DNA of 64,000 nucleotides from Psychrobacter sp. PL19 (lineage in GTDB: Bacteria > Pseudomonadota > Gammaproteobacteria > Pseudomonadales > Moraxellaceae): the NCBI RefSeq assembly GCF_017875835.1, contig NZ_JAGING010000001.1, positions 1,984,001-2,048,000 on the forward strand, in the 5' to 3' direction. The notes under the pieces were generated by a model that saw nothing but the letters and a program-made list of their open reading frames with translations, was not told the DNA's origin and did no database searches. Shown here piece by piece: positions 9,332-19,149 of this stretch. The position numbers were made by a program, and so were the translations under genes. Every line of letters starts with the position of its first letter. Positions within the stretch are counted from its first letter, which is position 1.

Positions 9332-10291
9332 ATGAGCGCAACGGAAACCACAAAACAAAACCAAAATAACAATGCTCAAAATAACAAAGCCGCTAAGCCT
9401 AAGATTGCTTTTATTGGGCTAGGCAACATGGGGACACCGATGGCAGAGAACTTGCTAAAAGCAGGTTATTCGCTATGTGTCTATGATCTATCAGCACCAG
9501 CGATTGCACATTTACAGCAATCAGGAGCAACAGTCGCTGATAGTCCTAAGGCAGCAGCTGCTGATGCTCAAGTCGTCATCAGTATGCTGCCCGCTGGCGA
9601 GCATGTGCACTCCGTTTATCTGGGTGATAACGGTCTATTATCAGACTTGCCTAAAGGCACATTAGTTATTGATTGCAGCACCATTGCAGCTGCTGATGCT
9701 CGTGCTGTAGCGGATGCTGCAATTGAGTTAGGTATTGAGTTCTTAGATGCTCCAGTGTCAGGTGGCACAGGTGGCGCTATTGCTGGTAGTCTAACCTTTA
9801 TCGTTGGTGGCAGTGCTGAGGCTTTTGCTAGAGCTGAACCAATACTAGCCACGATGGGCAAAAATATATTTCATGCAGGCGAGCATGGTGCCGGACAAGT
9901 GGCCAAGATCTGCAACAATATGCTGCTGGGAATTTTGATGGCAGGGACCGCAGAGGCGATCAATTTAGGAGTCAAAAACGGCCTAGATCCTAAAGTATTG
10001 TCAGACATTATGCTCCAAAGCTCGGGACGTAACTGGACTTTAGAGGTTTATAACCCTTATCCGCAAGTGATGAATAGTGTGCCTTCGAGCAATCGTTACC
10101 AAGGCGGCTTTATGACTAAATTGATGCGAAAAGATCTTAACCTGGCGATGCAAACCGCCGAAAAAACTAAAGTGGATACCCCAATGGGTGCCAAAGCGGC
10201 TGAGCTATACGAAGCGCACACTCTTGAGTATGGTGATAAAGATTTTTCTAGCATCATGGCATTTCACGACAGTTCAGTATTGTCTAAATGA
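9332..10291 (+). CDS. mmsB: 3-hydroxyisobutyrate dehydrogenase
   Basis: This 319-residue beta-hydroxyacid dehydrogenase oxidises 3-hydroxyisobutyrate to methylmalonate semialdehyde with NAD+, feeding MmsA. A Rossmann motif IGLGNMGTPMAENL follows a 25-residue Asn/Lys/Gln-rich N-terminal extension. The substrate-binding DAPVSGGTGGA is near residue 145, and the catalytic lysine lies in GAGQVAKICNNM. The start has a strong AAGGAGTGATGA Shine-Dalgarno region. It is the last gene of the cluster and is followed by a repeat and a strong bidirectional terminator. Confidence 0.92.
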   Translation: MSATETTKQNQNNNAQNNKAAKPKIAFIGLGNMGTPMAENLLKAGYSLCVYDLSAPAIAHLQQSGATVADSPKAAAADAQVVISMLPAGEHVHSVYLGDNGLLSDLPKGTLVIDCSTIAAADARAVADAAIELGIEFLDAPVSGGTGGAIAGSLTFIVGGSAEAFARAEPILATMGKNIFHAGEHGAGQVAKICNNMLLGILMAGTAEAINLGVKNGLDPKVLSDIMLQSSGRNWTLEVYNPYPQVMNSVPSSNRYQGGFMTKLMRKDLNLAMQTAEKTKVDTPMGAKAAELYEAHTLEYGDKDFSSIMAFHDSSVLSK

Positions 10292-10443
10292 CAACGTAGA
10301 TGGTAACGAGTTAAAGGGCAATTATGCTGTTTTTGATTGATCTAGGTTGCAATTGGTACCAGTTTCAATTTGCACTATAAGTAATAGAATTTATTCGATA
10401 ATATACTTATAGTGATCTCAAACAGCCACGAACTTTAAGCATT

Positions 10444-10585
10444 CTATAGTCAATAAAAAGTAATGTCGATACAGTAACTTACTGCTGGCATACGTTTTTC
10501 TTGCTTGCTGTGCCTACGCAGACAGAGGCTACAAAAAGCTTATACCAGCAGTACCGTCGCGTTTTTAAGGTATTTTAACTACAAC
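10444..10585 (+). repeat. Interspersed palindromic repeat, copy A
   Basis: This element of about 140 bp lies between mmsB and the terminator shared with the IclR-type gene. It begins CTATAGTCAATAAAAAGTAA, carries the central palindrome TACTGCTGG...CCAGCAGTA (about 10480-10552), and ends TTTTTAAGGTATTTTAACTA. It is nearly identical to the copy at 18865 and is the reverse complement of the copy at 6952. Confidence 0.82.
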
Positions 10586-10631
10586 TTCAGCAGTTCTAGC
10601 GCTAAAACTTTAACGCTAGAATAAAGAGTAC

Positions 10632-10691
10632 AAAAAAAGTCCCTCTACGCCATACCTTCATAAGGTCAATAGCGCAGGGGGACTTTTTTTT
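10632..10691. terminator. Bidirectional terminator between mmsB and the IclR-type gene
   Basis: The inverted repeat AAAAAAAGTCCC...GGGGACTTTTTTT has a loop containing a second imperfect pairing. A-runs on the left and T-runs on the right allow function on both strands, which fits the convergent genes. Confidence 0.85.
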
Positions 10692-10736
10692 ATTTTGTCG
10701 CCGTTATTTAATACGTTATTTATACGTGCTTTCATA

Positions 10737-11501
10737 TCAGTCTTGCAACTCATAGATCAATGTTTGAATATCTTGCGCCGCTGTACGTAAGCGTGGCACA
10801 TGAGTCAGTAGATCATCTAAAGACACCCGTATGGTCGGCGCATGCAAGTACAGCGAGGCTAGATAGCGTGATTTCTTATCTAGTATCGGTACTGCCACTG
10901 CTACCATTTCAGAGATAAACTCTTCATTATCGATACCGATGCCAGTCTTGGCAATATGATCAAGTTCGATATTTAAGGTATCAATATCGATAATCGTATT
11001 TTTAGTGAACTTACTTAGCGGTAAGCTTTGTAGTATCTTATTGCGGCTTGAGGTTGGGAGTTGGCTTAGATATAGCTTGCCCGTTGCGGTACACCACATC
11101 GGCGACTTTGCACCCACTGGTAGATAGATCTGTAAGGGTAAGGTGGTTTGTGCGCGGTTGGTATAGATCATATCCATATTATAAGGAATACCAATACCGC
11201 AAGTTTCTTCAATTTCATCTACCAACTTTTTCAAAATCATCTGTCGTTCATTAAAGAACTGACGCTGCTGCCAAAGCTCAACGCTCAGATTGCGCACCCG
11301 CTTGCCAGGTATTATACCGCCCCCTAGGTCAACCGCCACAAACCCTTCATCGACTAGGTTTTGAATCAATCGATGGATGGTTGGTTTTGGAATATCAAGC
11401 GTTTGCGACAGTTCAAGCGGTGAGATAGGTTTGGCCGCATAGGACACCGCTTCGATGATCTCTAATACACGGGTAATTGACGATACTTTAGGCATATACA
11501 C
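10737..11501 (-). CDS. IclR-family transcriptional regulator
   Basis: This 254-residue regulator has an N-terminal winged helix-turn-helix (about residues 8-70, with LSQTLDIPKPTIHRLIQNL as the recognition region). The IclR effector-binding domain follows (PMWCTATGKLYLSQLP around residue 135, GIDNEEFISEMVAVAVPI around 195). Such proteins usually bind small carboxylic acids and control nearby catabolic operons. Convergent orientation with the valine cluster makes control of that cluster plausible, but no target site is proven. The first ATG at 11501 is followed by another two codons later, and I cannot separate them. Confidence 0.9.
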   Translation of the reverse strand: MYMPKVSSITRVLEIIEAVSYAAKPISPLELSQTLDIPKPTIHRLIQNLVDEGFVAVDLGGGIIPGKRVRNLSVELWQQRQFFNERQMILKKLVDEIEETCGIGIPYNMDMIYTNRAQTTLPLQIYLPVGAKSPMWCTATGKLYLSQLPTSSRNKILQSLPLSKFTKNTIIDIDTLNIELDHIAKTGIGIDNEEFISEMVAVAVPILDKKSRYLASLYLHAPTIRVSLDDLLTHVPRLRTAAQDIQTLIYELQD

Positions 11502-11605
11502 AGCTCAATAATAATAAAAAAGGCAGCGGCAAACAGTGTCAAGTAACCAGTAATGAACCAATTACTATTAAGAGTGAGTGCTGGAAAATAATAAGTATTT
11601 GACAG

Positions 11606-11634
11606 TTATTATTGGAAACAAATTTTAATAATAA
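11606..11634. promoter_or_regulatory. Inverted repeat upstream of the IclR-type gene (candidate operator)
   Basis: TTATTATT (11606-11613) and AATAATAA (11627-11634) flank GGAAACAAATTTT, giving an AT-rich palindrome about 105 bp upstream of the regulator start. IclR-family regulators often autoregulate through palindromes of this kind. The remainder of the 684-bp gap (11502-12185) shows no gene I can support. Confidence 0.3.
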
Positions 11635-12185
11635 GTTTAGCATACTGCTTGCTGCAACAGCACGTTCAGGAGAGCCAACATCGATATATATTAGGGCTCT
11701 GTAGCAGTTCTACATTGGCCGAGTACAACAATAACGTCATTAGACTCAGCACAACTCACTCTTATGAGTAACTAAGGCTACATCAACTCACAAACTACAA
11801 CAAACAGTAGTAATAAGTTATAGAAATCTCTACTGAATTACCTCAACAACTACGACATGATAGCCACATGATTTGCAGGGCTGTGATGTTGCTACTAATT
11901 TTGATCGCAGTAATCTATATTTAGTAGCGTACATATTATTTTTGTTACACATCATTTAGTTACTGTAAGAGTATCCTGTAACAAAAAGCTAGGTTTTCTA
12001 GGATTTAGAGGGTAATTATTACAATATCTATGCAATCTTTACATAATAGTATACAAAAAGTACATTTATAGTGGTTACTTATTGAGCCAAAATTGTTTTA
12101 ATCAGCCCAACAAAATGAGCATCTAAAATAAAGGCTAGATGACCATTTTTACGGGCTAGTTATTTTATACTTTAGGAGAGTACGC

Positions 12186-13013
12186 ATGAAACTTATCAAA
12201 CTAACTGCATTATCTGCCGCTGTATTGGCATCAACTGCTGCTTTAGCTGCTGATCCTATCATTATTGTTGATAACAACAATAATGCAGTCGTTTATCAAG
12301 CTGAACCAGTCGCTTATACCACTGCTCCTGCTTATCAGTATAACAATGACGCGGGCGTCGTTCGTAATACAGCTAGCGCTGTTGTTGGTGGTACCAAGAC
12401 TCTATTCAATACAGTAATCAATCCAGCATCTGTTAGTGCTGAAATCGGTACTCTAGGTTATGGTGCTAGCGTCGGTTATTCAATTAACGATAAAGTCGAA
12501 CTACAAGCTGGTTGGACAGGTGGCGATGTTGCTGACCTATTCGGTGGTGATTTTGACGTCAACGACATAAACTACGACGTCGATACTGACTTCAGCAACC
12601 CGTACATGGGTGTTCAGTTACGTCCTGCAGGCAATTGGTTCACTATGGGTGCTGGTATCATTGTTCCTGACAACGATATCGACGTAGTTGCTAATGCTAA
12701 TGGTGCTAACTATAGAATCAACGGTACTGATTATGATGAAGCTGACGTAGGTACTTTAGAAGGTAACATTGAGCATCGTAACAAGTTAGCCCCATACCTG
12801 ACTGTCGGTTTCCGTCCTAACATTACCAATAACTTTGGTGTGTTCGGTGAAATCGGTGCGGCTTATATGGGCAAAACAGATGTTACAATAAATGCTAGCA
12901 ACTCTAGCGATGAAGCTAAAAAAGCTGCTGATGCTGCTGAAAGAGAGCTAGAAGGTAAAGATTACCTTGAGTTTTTCCCAATTGTTAAATTAGGCGCAAC
13001 TTACCGTTTCTAA
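12186..13013 (+). CDS. Outer-membrane beta-barrel protein, family not assigned
   Basis: This 275-residue exported protein has a clear signal peptide (MKLIKLTALSAAVLASTAALA, cleavage about residue 22). A short Asn/Tyr-rich segment follows, then alternating hydrophobic/polar strands typical of a barrel (GYGASVGYSINDKVELQAGW, PYMGVQLRPAGNWFTMGAGI, YLTVGFRPNITNNFGVFGEI). It ends in Phe (LGATYRF), the usual BAM recognition signal. A short Ala/Glu/Lys stretch near residue 245 is probably a periplasmic or surface loop. A GGAGAG Shine-Dalgarno sequence precedes the ATG. It stands alone between a long upstream gap and a strong terminator. Its specific role is unknown. Confidence 0.8.
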   Translation: MKLIKLTALSAAVLASTAALAADPIIIVDNNNNAVVYQAEPVAYTTAPAYQYNNDAGVVRNTASAVVGGTKTLFNTVINPASVSAEIGTLGYGASVGYSINDKVELQAGWTGGDVADLFGGDFDVNDINYDVDTDFSNPYMGVQLRPAGNWFTMGAGIIVPDNDIDVVANANGANYRINGTDYDEADVGTLEGNIEHRNKLAPYLTVGFRPNITNNFGVFGEIGAAYMGKTDVTINASNSSDEAKKAADAAERELEGKDYLEFFPIVKLGATYRF

Positions 13014-13054
13014 TTTACAGAAGTCATTAGATTCTGTAAATAGTTCAGTAAGCT

Positions 13055-13085
13055 AAAAAAAAACGGCCCTCGGGCCGTTTTTTTA
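13055..13085 (+). terminator. Rho-independent terminator after the outer-membrane protein gene
   Basis: The stem AAACGGCC / GGCCGTTT with loop CTCG has A-runs upstream and seven T residues downstream, 41 bp after the stop. It is strong and symmetric, so it may also serve the convergent gene. Confidence 0.92.
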
Positions 13086-13139
13086 TGTTCAAAATAAAGT
13101 ATTGGTTAACAATAAAAATACTAGGCAAATAAACGGCTT

Positions 13140-13925
13140 CTAAAAAATAACAACCGTTTGTTGATAAGGCAAAACCGCAATTTGGTAATTAGTTTTACTG
13201 TCGCTAATTATAACTGATGAACGTTCATCTTGAGCCATGATATTGCTTAGCGCAGGAATAAGAGCGGCGTAATCTATACCTAAGCCCTGTGCTAATTTAT
13301 ATTGATATATCTTAATAAAACTCTCTTTTAGTTGCCATAACAATCTACAAACGCGGTCTCGCTCACTACTCGCTAACTCAGCTAAAATAGCCAGCTCGTT
13401 GGCATGATAAAAACGCTGTGCAACGCGCCAAGCCACCTCCTGTACTTCGATATCGATACCCACTGCGCAGTGGGTACTGACAACGACCGCCACTTTATTT
13501 AAGTGCTTATCTCCTGAATGGCTAAAGCACACATAATACCTACTATTCATCAGCCGATACGGGAATTCGGATTGGTCTAAAGTATCGATAATGCCGATTT
13601 TGCTTAGTAGGTTTTGTAGCAGTAAGCGCACACCATTACGCTGTTGCTGCCGTGCGTTGTAGGCAATTTCGCGAGTGGATAGCGCGCTGTCTGGATGATA
13701 AACTTGCCAATATAAAGTATAGAAATCAAAAGTTCGCAAATTAAAAGTTCGCAAATCAGAAGCACGGGAATTAATACAAGGAATAGGGGTCTTAGACAAT
13801 GCCAAATGATTGGCTGAGCTCGGCTTCAATAATAATGAGATTGATGGATTAATTTGCGCGGTTGCGCACCATGACTCGGGATCAAGTTGGGTATAGCAGT
13901 GGTGGCGTAGCGTTATAATTGGCAT
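13140..13925 (-). CDS. 4'-phosphopantetheinyl transferase superfamily protein
   Basis: This 261-residue Sfp-type protein moves the phosphopantetheine arm from CoA to carrier proteins. The magnesium-binding AVGIDIEVQEV motif is near residue 160 and the LLWQLKESFIKIYQ motif near residue 205; together they define the family. CFSHSGDKHLNKVAVVV precedes the first motif, as expected. The N-terminal 75 residues are poorly conserved and contain a short tandem repeat (LRTFNLRTFDF) encoded by a 15-bp DNA duplication. No biosynthetic cluster is adjacent, so the target carrier is unknown. Confidence 0.82.
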   Translation of the reverse strand: MPIITLRHHCYTQLDPESWCATAQINPSISLLLKPSSANHLALSKTPIPCINSRASDLRTFNLRTFDFYTLYWQVYHPDSALSTREIAYNARQQQRNGVRLLLQNLLSKIGIIDTLDQSEFPYRLMNSRYYVCFSHSGDKHLNKVAVVVSTHCAVGIDIEVQEVAWRVAQRFYHANELAILAELASSERDRVCRLLWQLKESFIKIYQYKLAQGLGIDYAALIPALSNIMAQDERSSVIISDSKTNYQIAVLPYQQTVVIF

Positions 13926-14030
13926 AAGGGATCAAAGTAGCGTTTGTAGTCAGGAGTATTGCCTACCCAATAGCAGTCTAAGGCGAGTGTTGAAGGGTGC
14001 AGTAAACTATAGAGCTTATGAACAGATTAT

Positions 14031-14070
14031 AAAAAAGCCCAACAATATGGATATTGCTGGGCTTTTTTAA
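14031..14070 (-). terminator. Rho-independent terminator after pal-like gene
   Basis: A stem of about 12 bp (AAAAAAGCCCAACAATAT / ATATTGCTGGGCTTTTTT) begins 25 bp beyond the stop on the minus strand. A/T runs on both sides make it potentially bidirectional. Confidence 0.88.
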
Positions 14071-14094
14071 TAAGCATAAACCGTTATAAAATAA

Positions 14095-14646
14095 TTAGTA
14101 AGACAGTTCAGCGCGGCGATTTTGTGCATAGGCATCTTCACTGGTATCCGCAGCAGCAGGACGCTCTTCACCATAGCTAATCACCCGAATATTGCTAGTA
14201 GATACACCTTGAGCAGCAAGATAGTTACTAGCAGATTGTGCGCGGCGCTCGCCCAATGCCATATTATATTCACGGCTACCGCGTTCGTCAGTGTTACCGG
14301 CGATAAGGACGCTAGCATTTGGATTTGAGCTCAATAAACTGGCGTGCTGATTTAGAATGCCTGCTGATTGTGAGGTAATCTCGCTGCTATCAAAAGCGAA
14401 GTAAACCACCGCTTGTAGATTATCAGCGGCACCAATAATGGCGTTTGAGTTATCCACAACGACAGCGCCAGTATAACCCATTTGACCACCTGGGATACCA
14501 AGGGGGGCAACGACCACTTCAGAGGTCGCACGCTTAGTAGCACAACCTGTGGTTAGTGCTACAGCACTTGATAGCAGCGCAAGCGCAGCGATTTTAGCAA
14601 AACGATTTTGTGCTCCGGTGTTAGATAAAGTACAATCAACTGACAT
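14095..14646 (-). CDS. pal: OmpA-family peptidoglycan-associated lipoprotein (Pal-like)
   Basis: This 183-residue protein has a lipoprotein signal peptide ending in a lipobox (ALTTGCATKR, Cys about residue 35) and a C-terminal OmpA peptidoglycan-binding domain. The domain motifs are VYFAFDSSEI, NTDERGSREYNMALGERRA and VISYGEERP, the last typical of Pal. Pal links the outer membrane to peptidoglycan through diaminopimelate. No tolB or ybgF is adjacent; the neighbours are an uncharacterised gene upstream and its own terminator. It could therefore be the Tol-Pal protein encoded apart from tol genes, or a Pal paralogue. Confidence 0.82.
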   Translation of the reverse strand: MSVDCTLSNTGAQNRFAKIAALALLSSAVALTTGCATKRATSEVVVAPLGIPGGQMGYTGAVVVDNSNAIIGAADNLQAVVYFAFDSSEITSQSAGILNQHASLLSSNPNASVLIAGNTDERGSREYNMALGERRAQSASNYLAAQGVSTSNIRVISYGEERPAAADTSEDAYAQNRRAELSY

Positions 14647-14901
14647 TATTAGCTCCTAAATTTTTAATTAAACTTGTTATTTTTAAATTGCTCATAATAA
14701 AATCTAGGCAATTGCTACTCATACTATAATCAATGTTACGTTATGTAAGTATCATTACTGTAAGTAATATCAGATCTTACTGATCCATGATCATATTTAT
14801 TGGATCATTTGTATCGTTTTCAGGCAAACATACTAAAATTAAGTATTATGATCTCTAGCAATGTCGATAAATAGCTAATTAACTTATATAACTACTATGT
14901 A

Positions 14902-15561
14902 CTACCAGCGACGTTTGTCCCAGTTTTCAGGGTTAGCCCAATAGTCGGCATTGAGCCAATTTGGCAGCTGTTTGTAATCATATAAGTTAAATTGCCAAAG
15001 TGTTGCTGATGGTGTTGTCTCTAATGATGTCAGAGGCTCAATAGTATCTAAAAGCGCCGTCTGCTCGCTCAAAATATCAAACGGAGTAAAACCATAAGCC
15101 CGTAAATCTATGGTACTGTCTAGTGCGACAAGTAGGTGCGTGGCATAGAGATCACGGTAACGCATGAGTAGTGGAATATACTGCTGTAGCAATTCTGCTG
15201 ATAGCGTGGGTAGCCAAAAACAGGCCAGCTCATACCGTTCAAGTATGGGTTGCTGAACCAGTACTGACAGGGTCGATAAGTGTGAGTTGCTAGGCTGCCT
15301 ATTATTGCCACCATTGCCATCATTGACCCCATTAACTTCAGCTAGCTTATGGTTCAGCTGTGGGTCCAGCACTAACATTGCAGTGTTATCCTGTGCCACC
15401 CATAACAGTTCCGTAGCTTGGTCATCAGCGTTATCATTTTTATTGCCATCAGTGACTGTTTGGGTTGCAGAGTTTGCCTGTAGCACGGGTAGCAGTGCTT
15501 CGATGTAAGCAATCAATAACGGTAGTGTGATATTTTGGCAGTGAGTATTGTGGTTCATCAT
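14902..15561 (-). CDS. Uncharacterised protein, resembles DUF6231 family
   Basis: This 219-residue protein is probably soluble, with no signal peptide. It has an N-terminal hydrophobic helix region, a low-complexity Asn/Gly segment near residues 80-95, and a conserved-looking C-terminal half (YIPLLMRYRDLYATHLLVAL; YGFTPFDIL). The tail is rich in Trp, Tyr and Asn and ends NPENWDKRRW. The tail resembles what I remember of the DUF6231 family of gammaproteobacteria; this is recognition only. No function can be assigned. It sits upstream of the Pal-like gene on the same strand with a 255-bp gap, so co-transcription is uncertain. Confidence 0.6.
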   Translation of the reverse strand: MMNHNTHCQNITLPLLIAYIEALLPVLQANSATQTVTDGNKNDNADDQATELLWVAQDNTAMLVLDPQLNHKLAEVNGVNDGNGGNNRQPSNSHLSTLSVLVQQPILERYELACFWLPTLSAELLQQYIPLLMRYRDLYATHLLVALDSTIDLRAYGFTPFDILSEQTALLDTIEPLTSLETTPSATLWQFNLYDYKQLPNWLNADYWANPENWDKRRW

Positions 15562-16099
15562 AAGAACAAGCCATTCATTCAGGGTGGGTAACCAATAGCC
15601 CCATTAAATCATTTTAAGCGCTATAATCCAATTAATAACACGCTCTAATATTATTGTCATCGTTTATAGTTATTTTGTCCGTACTGTTTATCACTATATT
15701 GCCAAGACATATCGCTAAAACATAGCGCTAAAAATAGCTATCGTATTAATTGTAAACCAATCGTTTTATAGTGGCTGTAGCTGATAAATTAGATTTTGTT
15801 GCTGCGTGCTCTTGAAATTTAACCATTTACGGCAATGTAACTCTAATAATAACTATAGCAGCAATTATAATCACACTTATCAAGTACTGAGCCCAGTCCA
15901 TATAATTTTAATACTGGATAATCGATCCAGACAGTCAGTCCAAATAGTTAACCCAAAATAATATCGATACCAGAAAACCGAGTAGATCCTAACTATTATT
16001 AGGGTTAGCAAGGTTGCTGCCGTAGCGATTTTATAATGGGCAAATTATAGTATTACCCTTTACTATTACCCAATAAAGTACACAATAATAGGAATAACC
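15562..16099. other. Gene-free gap between divergent genes
   Basis: About 540 bp of AT-rich sequence between the divergent uncharacterised gene and pepN. I see no supported coding region, RNA or strong repeat. Promoters for both genes presumably lie here. Confidence 0.5.
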
Positions 16100-18754
16100 A
16101 TGTCTATCGCTGAAAACGACGCCCAAATTATCAATCCTGAAATGCCTGATGTGCCATTACATGCGCCTAGTGACATTAACAACAAAATTAATCTACACGA
16201 TTATAAGCAGCCAAGCTTTGATGTGGAGACAGTTGATTTGGATATTAGACTGTTCGATGATCATGCGCAGGTAGACAGTACACTAAAAATGGTACGGCAG
16301 ACGGCAGGTGATTTGGTGCTGTATGGTGAAGATCTGGAGCTGCTGGCGATTATACTAGATGGAGCGACACTTGCCCCTGAGCGTTATAACCAAGCAGCAG
16401 GCAAGCTGATGATCACCGATGCTCCCGCTACTTTAACCTTGCAACTGCAAGTGCGGATTTGCCCACAAACCAATACTGCGCTTGAAGGGTTGTATATGGC
16501 AGGTAGTGGTAGCGACACCATGTTTGTCACTCAATGTGAGCCTGAAGGCTTTCGCAAAATCACCTTTTATCCAGACCGTCCTGATGTATTGGCGATATTT
16601 ACCACCCGTCTTGAGGCAGATAAGCGCTATCCGACTCTACTAAGTAATGGTAACTTGGTTGAACAAGGTGAGGTGGCAAACGCACCAGACCGTCATTATG
16701 CGATTTGGCATGATCCCACGAATAAGCCCAGCTATTTGTTTGCGTGCGTGGTTGCCGACTTAGATGTACTCACTGATCACCACACCACCAGCGAAGGTCG
16801 TGAGGTAACTCTCGAGCTGTACGCTAAGTCGAGCGATATCGATAAGTGTCATGTTGGCATGCAAGCTCTCAAAGATTCAATGGTCTGGGACGAAGTCAAC
16901 TATGGCCGCGCATATGATTTAGATCGCTATATGATTGTGGCAGTCAGTCAATTTAATATGGGGGCGATGGAAAATAAAGGGCTCAATATTTTTAACACCG
17001 CTTGTGTGTTATCAAGTCCTGAAACCACCACTGACGCGCGCAGCTTTAATGTCAAGGCGGTCATTGCTCATGAGTACTTCCATAACTGGACTGGTAACCG
17101 TATTACTTGCCGCGACTGGTTTCAACTGTGTTTAAAAGAAGGCTTTACCGTCTTTCGTGACCAGTCATTTTCAGCAGATCAGCAGTCCAGTGCCGTACAG
17201 CGCATCGATGATGTCGCGACCCTACGTGCGCATCAATTTGCAGAAGATGCAGGACCGCTAGCCCATCCAGTACGCCCCGAAAGCTTTGTGGAAATTAATA
17301 ATTTTTATACCACCACCGTTTATGAAAAAGGCGCAGAAATCGTACGTATGCTGGCCAATACCTTAGGGCCAGAGAAGTTCCGTCAAGGTACAGACGAGTA
17401 CTTCCGTCGTTATGATGGGCAAGCAGTAACGGTTGAGGACTTTTTATCAGCGCTGAGTGTCACTGATATCAAGGTTGAAAATTTCATCGACTGGTATCGT
17501 CAGCCAGGAACGCCAGTGCTGTCTGGTCACCAGCAGTATGATAGTGAGAGTCAGACGTTGACCATTAAGCTGAGTCAACAGACCCGCCACGTTGCAGGTT
17601 TTGATGCGCCAAAGCCGTTACCAATTCCAGTAGCAACGGCCTTATTTGATAAAGACACGGGCCAAATTATCACTGAGCGCTTGTTACTACTCGATCAAGC
17701 TGCGCAAACCTTTAGCTTTGACAACATTACTAGCGAGCCGATAGTCTCATTGCTACGTGATTTTAGTGCGCCAGTACAGCTCAATTATGACTATCAAGAT
17801 GAAGATTTAGCCTTTTTATTGACTCATGAGACCAATGGTTTTAACCGCTGGCAAGTAACGCAAATGCTGGTCAACCGTATTCTGTTACAAGGCCATGGCT
17901 CTAAAAGCAGCCCTGAAGTCTATCTAAAAGCCTTGGCTGAGACTCTGCCAACCTTGGCGGTTGACGATGCCATGCTTGCTGCACGTTTGCTTGATATGCC
18001 ATCGCCCCAAGAATTGGCATCGGCCATTCATAAGGATTATGATCCGGTAGCCATTAAGCAGCAGCGCCAAGATTTATATCAACAAGTTGCTGTTTCGCTG
18101 AAAGATCATTGGACTGGATTATACGAGCAGCTGCCGTTACAGTCTTATGAAGACAGCTCTGAGGCTCGTGGCAAGCGCGCACTGCGCAATGTAGTGTTGG
18201 ATATGGCATTGACTGCAAAAGTCAGTGACGCTACTAAATGGGCGCAGCAGCAGTATGACGATGCCAGCTGTATGACTGAACGTTTTGGTGCCTTAAAATC
18301 AATGGTCAATCATCAAGTTGTTGGTGCTGATAGTTATTTAGCCGATTTTTATAACCGCTTTCAGGCAGATGATCTGGTTATCGATTTATGGTTCAGTGTG
18401 CAAGCCTCCGCAGACCAGGTCAGTACGGATACCATTGAAGCACTGCTCGCGCATGCTGATTTTGATTGGAATACGCCCAACCGCGTACGTTCAGTGATTA
18501 GTGCCTTTACCTCTCAGCCGACCGTACTCTGGACGCCAGAAGGTTTGGATATTTATACTAGCGTGATCAAAAAATTGGATGAAGAGAATCCAGTTGTGGC
18601 CTCGCGTTTATTACAAGTGCTGGCCCGCTGGTATACCTTGGTTGAGCCACGCCGCCAAATGGCGCATGATCATTTGATAGAACTACAGAAGCACGTCTCT
18701 TCTAAGAACGTACTGGAAAGTATGGACACAGTGCTAGGCGCAGCAGGCGTCTAG
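16100..18754 (+). CDS. pepN: Aminopeptidase N (M1 family)
   Basis: This 884-residue M1 zinc aminopeptidase removes N-terminal residues from peptides in the cytoplasm. The substrate-binding motif FNMGAMENKGLN and the zinc site HEYFHNW (first His about residue 324) are intact, with the third ligand Glu in the LKEGFTVFRDQ segment. The C-terminal DUF3458-type superhelical region fills the second half, and the length matches E. coli-type PepN (about 870). AATAGGAATAA lies before the ATG. It is monocistronic, followed by an interspersed repeat and a terminator-like hairpin. Confidence 0.95.
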   Translation: MSIAENDAQIINPEMPDVPLHAPSDINNKINLHDYKQPSFDVETVDLDIRLFDDHAQVDSTLKMVRQTAGDLVLYGEDLELLAIILDGATLAPERYNQAAGKLMITDAPATLTLQLQVRICPQTNTALEGLYMAGSGSDTMFVTQCEPEGFRKITFYPDRPDVLAIFTTRLEADKRYPTLLSNGNLVEQGEVANAPDRHYAIWHDPTNKPSYLFACVVADLDVLTDHHTTSEGREVTLELYAKSSDIDKCHVGMQALKDSMVWDEVNYGRAYDLDRYMIVAVSQFNMGAMENKGLNIFNTACVLSSPETTTDARSFNVKAVIAHEYFHNWTGNRITCRDWFQLCLKEGFTVFRDQSFSADQQSSAVQRIDDVATLRAHQFAEDAGPLAHPVRPESFVEINNFYTTTVYEKGAEIVRMLANTLGPEKFRQGTDEYFRRYDGQAVTVEDFLSALSVTDIKVENFIDWYRQPGTPVLSGHQQYDSESQTLTIKLSQQTRHVAGFDAPKPLPIPVATALFDKDTGQIITERLLLLDQAAQTFSFDNITSEPIVSLLRDFSAPVQLNYDYQDEDLAFLLTHETNGFNRWQVTQMLVNRILLQGHGSKSSPEVYLKALAETLPTLAVDDAMLAARLLDMPSPQELASAIHKDYDPVAIKQQRQDLYQQVAVSLKDHWTGLYEQLPLQSYEDSSEARGKRALRNVVLDMALTAKVSDATKWAQQQYDDASCMTERFGALKSMVNHQVVGADSYLADFYNRFQADDLVIDLWFSVQASADQVSTDTIEALLAHADFDWNTPNRVRSVISAFTSQPTVLWTPEGLDIYTSVIKKLDEENPVVASRLLQVLARWYTLVEPRRQMAHDHLIELQKHVSSKNVLESMDTVLGAAGV

Positions 18755-18864
18755 TCAGTTTCTTATAAAACTATCAACAGAAGTGGTCCAGTAAAGGTAA
18801 GCGCGTAACTCCGAGAGTTTGTGACTAATAGAGTTAAGCGCCCTTTATTAAGTCGTTATGAGAT

Positions 18865-19004
18865 ATATAGTTAATGAAAAGTAATATCGATACATAACCT
18901 ACTGCTGGCATACGTTTTTCTTGCTCGCTGTGCCTACGCAGACAGAGGCTGCAAAAAGCTTATACCAGCAGTACCGTCGCGTTTTTAAGGTATTTTAACT
19001 ATAG
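18865..19004 (+). repeat. Interspersed palindromic repeat, copy B
   Basis: This 140-bp element has matching inverted ends: ATATAGTTAATG at the left and TTTTAACTATAG at the right. It contains the central palindrome TACTGCTGGCATACGTTTTT / AAAAAGCTTATACCAGCAGTA. Its core and right arm are nearly identical to the copy at 10444. It lies just after pepN. Confidence 0.85.
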
Positions 19005-19048
19005 TAGCTCGCTTTATTTTTGTTGATATGATGTTAGTCATAAGCCAC

Positions 19049-19087
19049 AAAAAAGCCCATCTATGAATCCATAGATGGGCTTTTTTT
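19049..19087 (-). terminator. Terminator hairpin of the truncated DAHP synthase copy
   Basis: The stem AGCCCATCTATG / CATAGATGGGCT is flanked by an A-run and a T-run. The same AGCCCATCTATG half-site recurs in the terminator of the intact DAHP synthase gene (25386-25415), so it appears to have been duplicated with the gene end. It can act on both strands, also for pepN. Confidence 0.8.
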
Positions 19088-19149
19088 ATAAAATATTTTT
19101 GATATAAAATGTTCTAGAATGCTAACACTAGCAATATTGCTAACAACCG

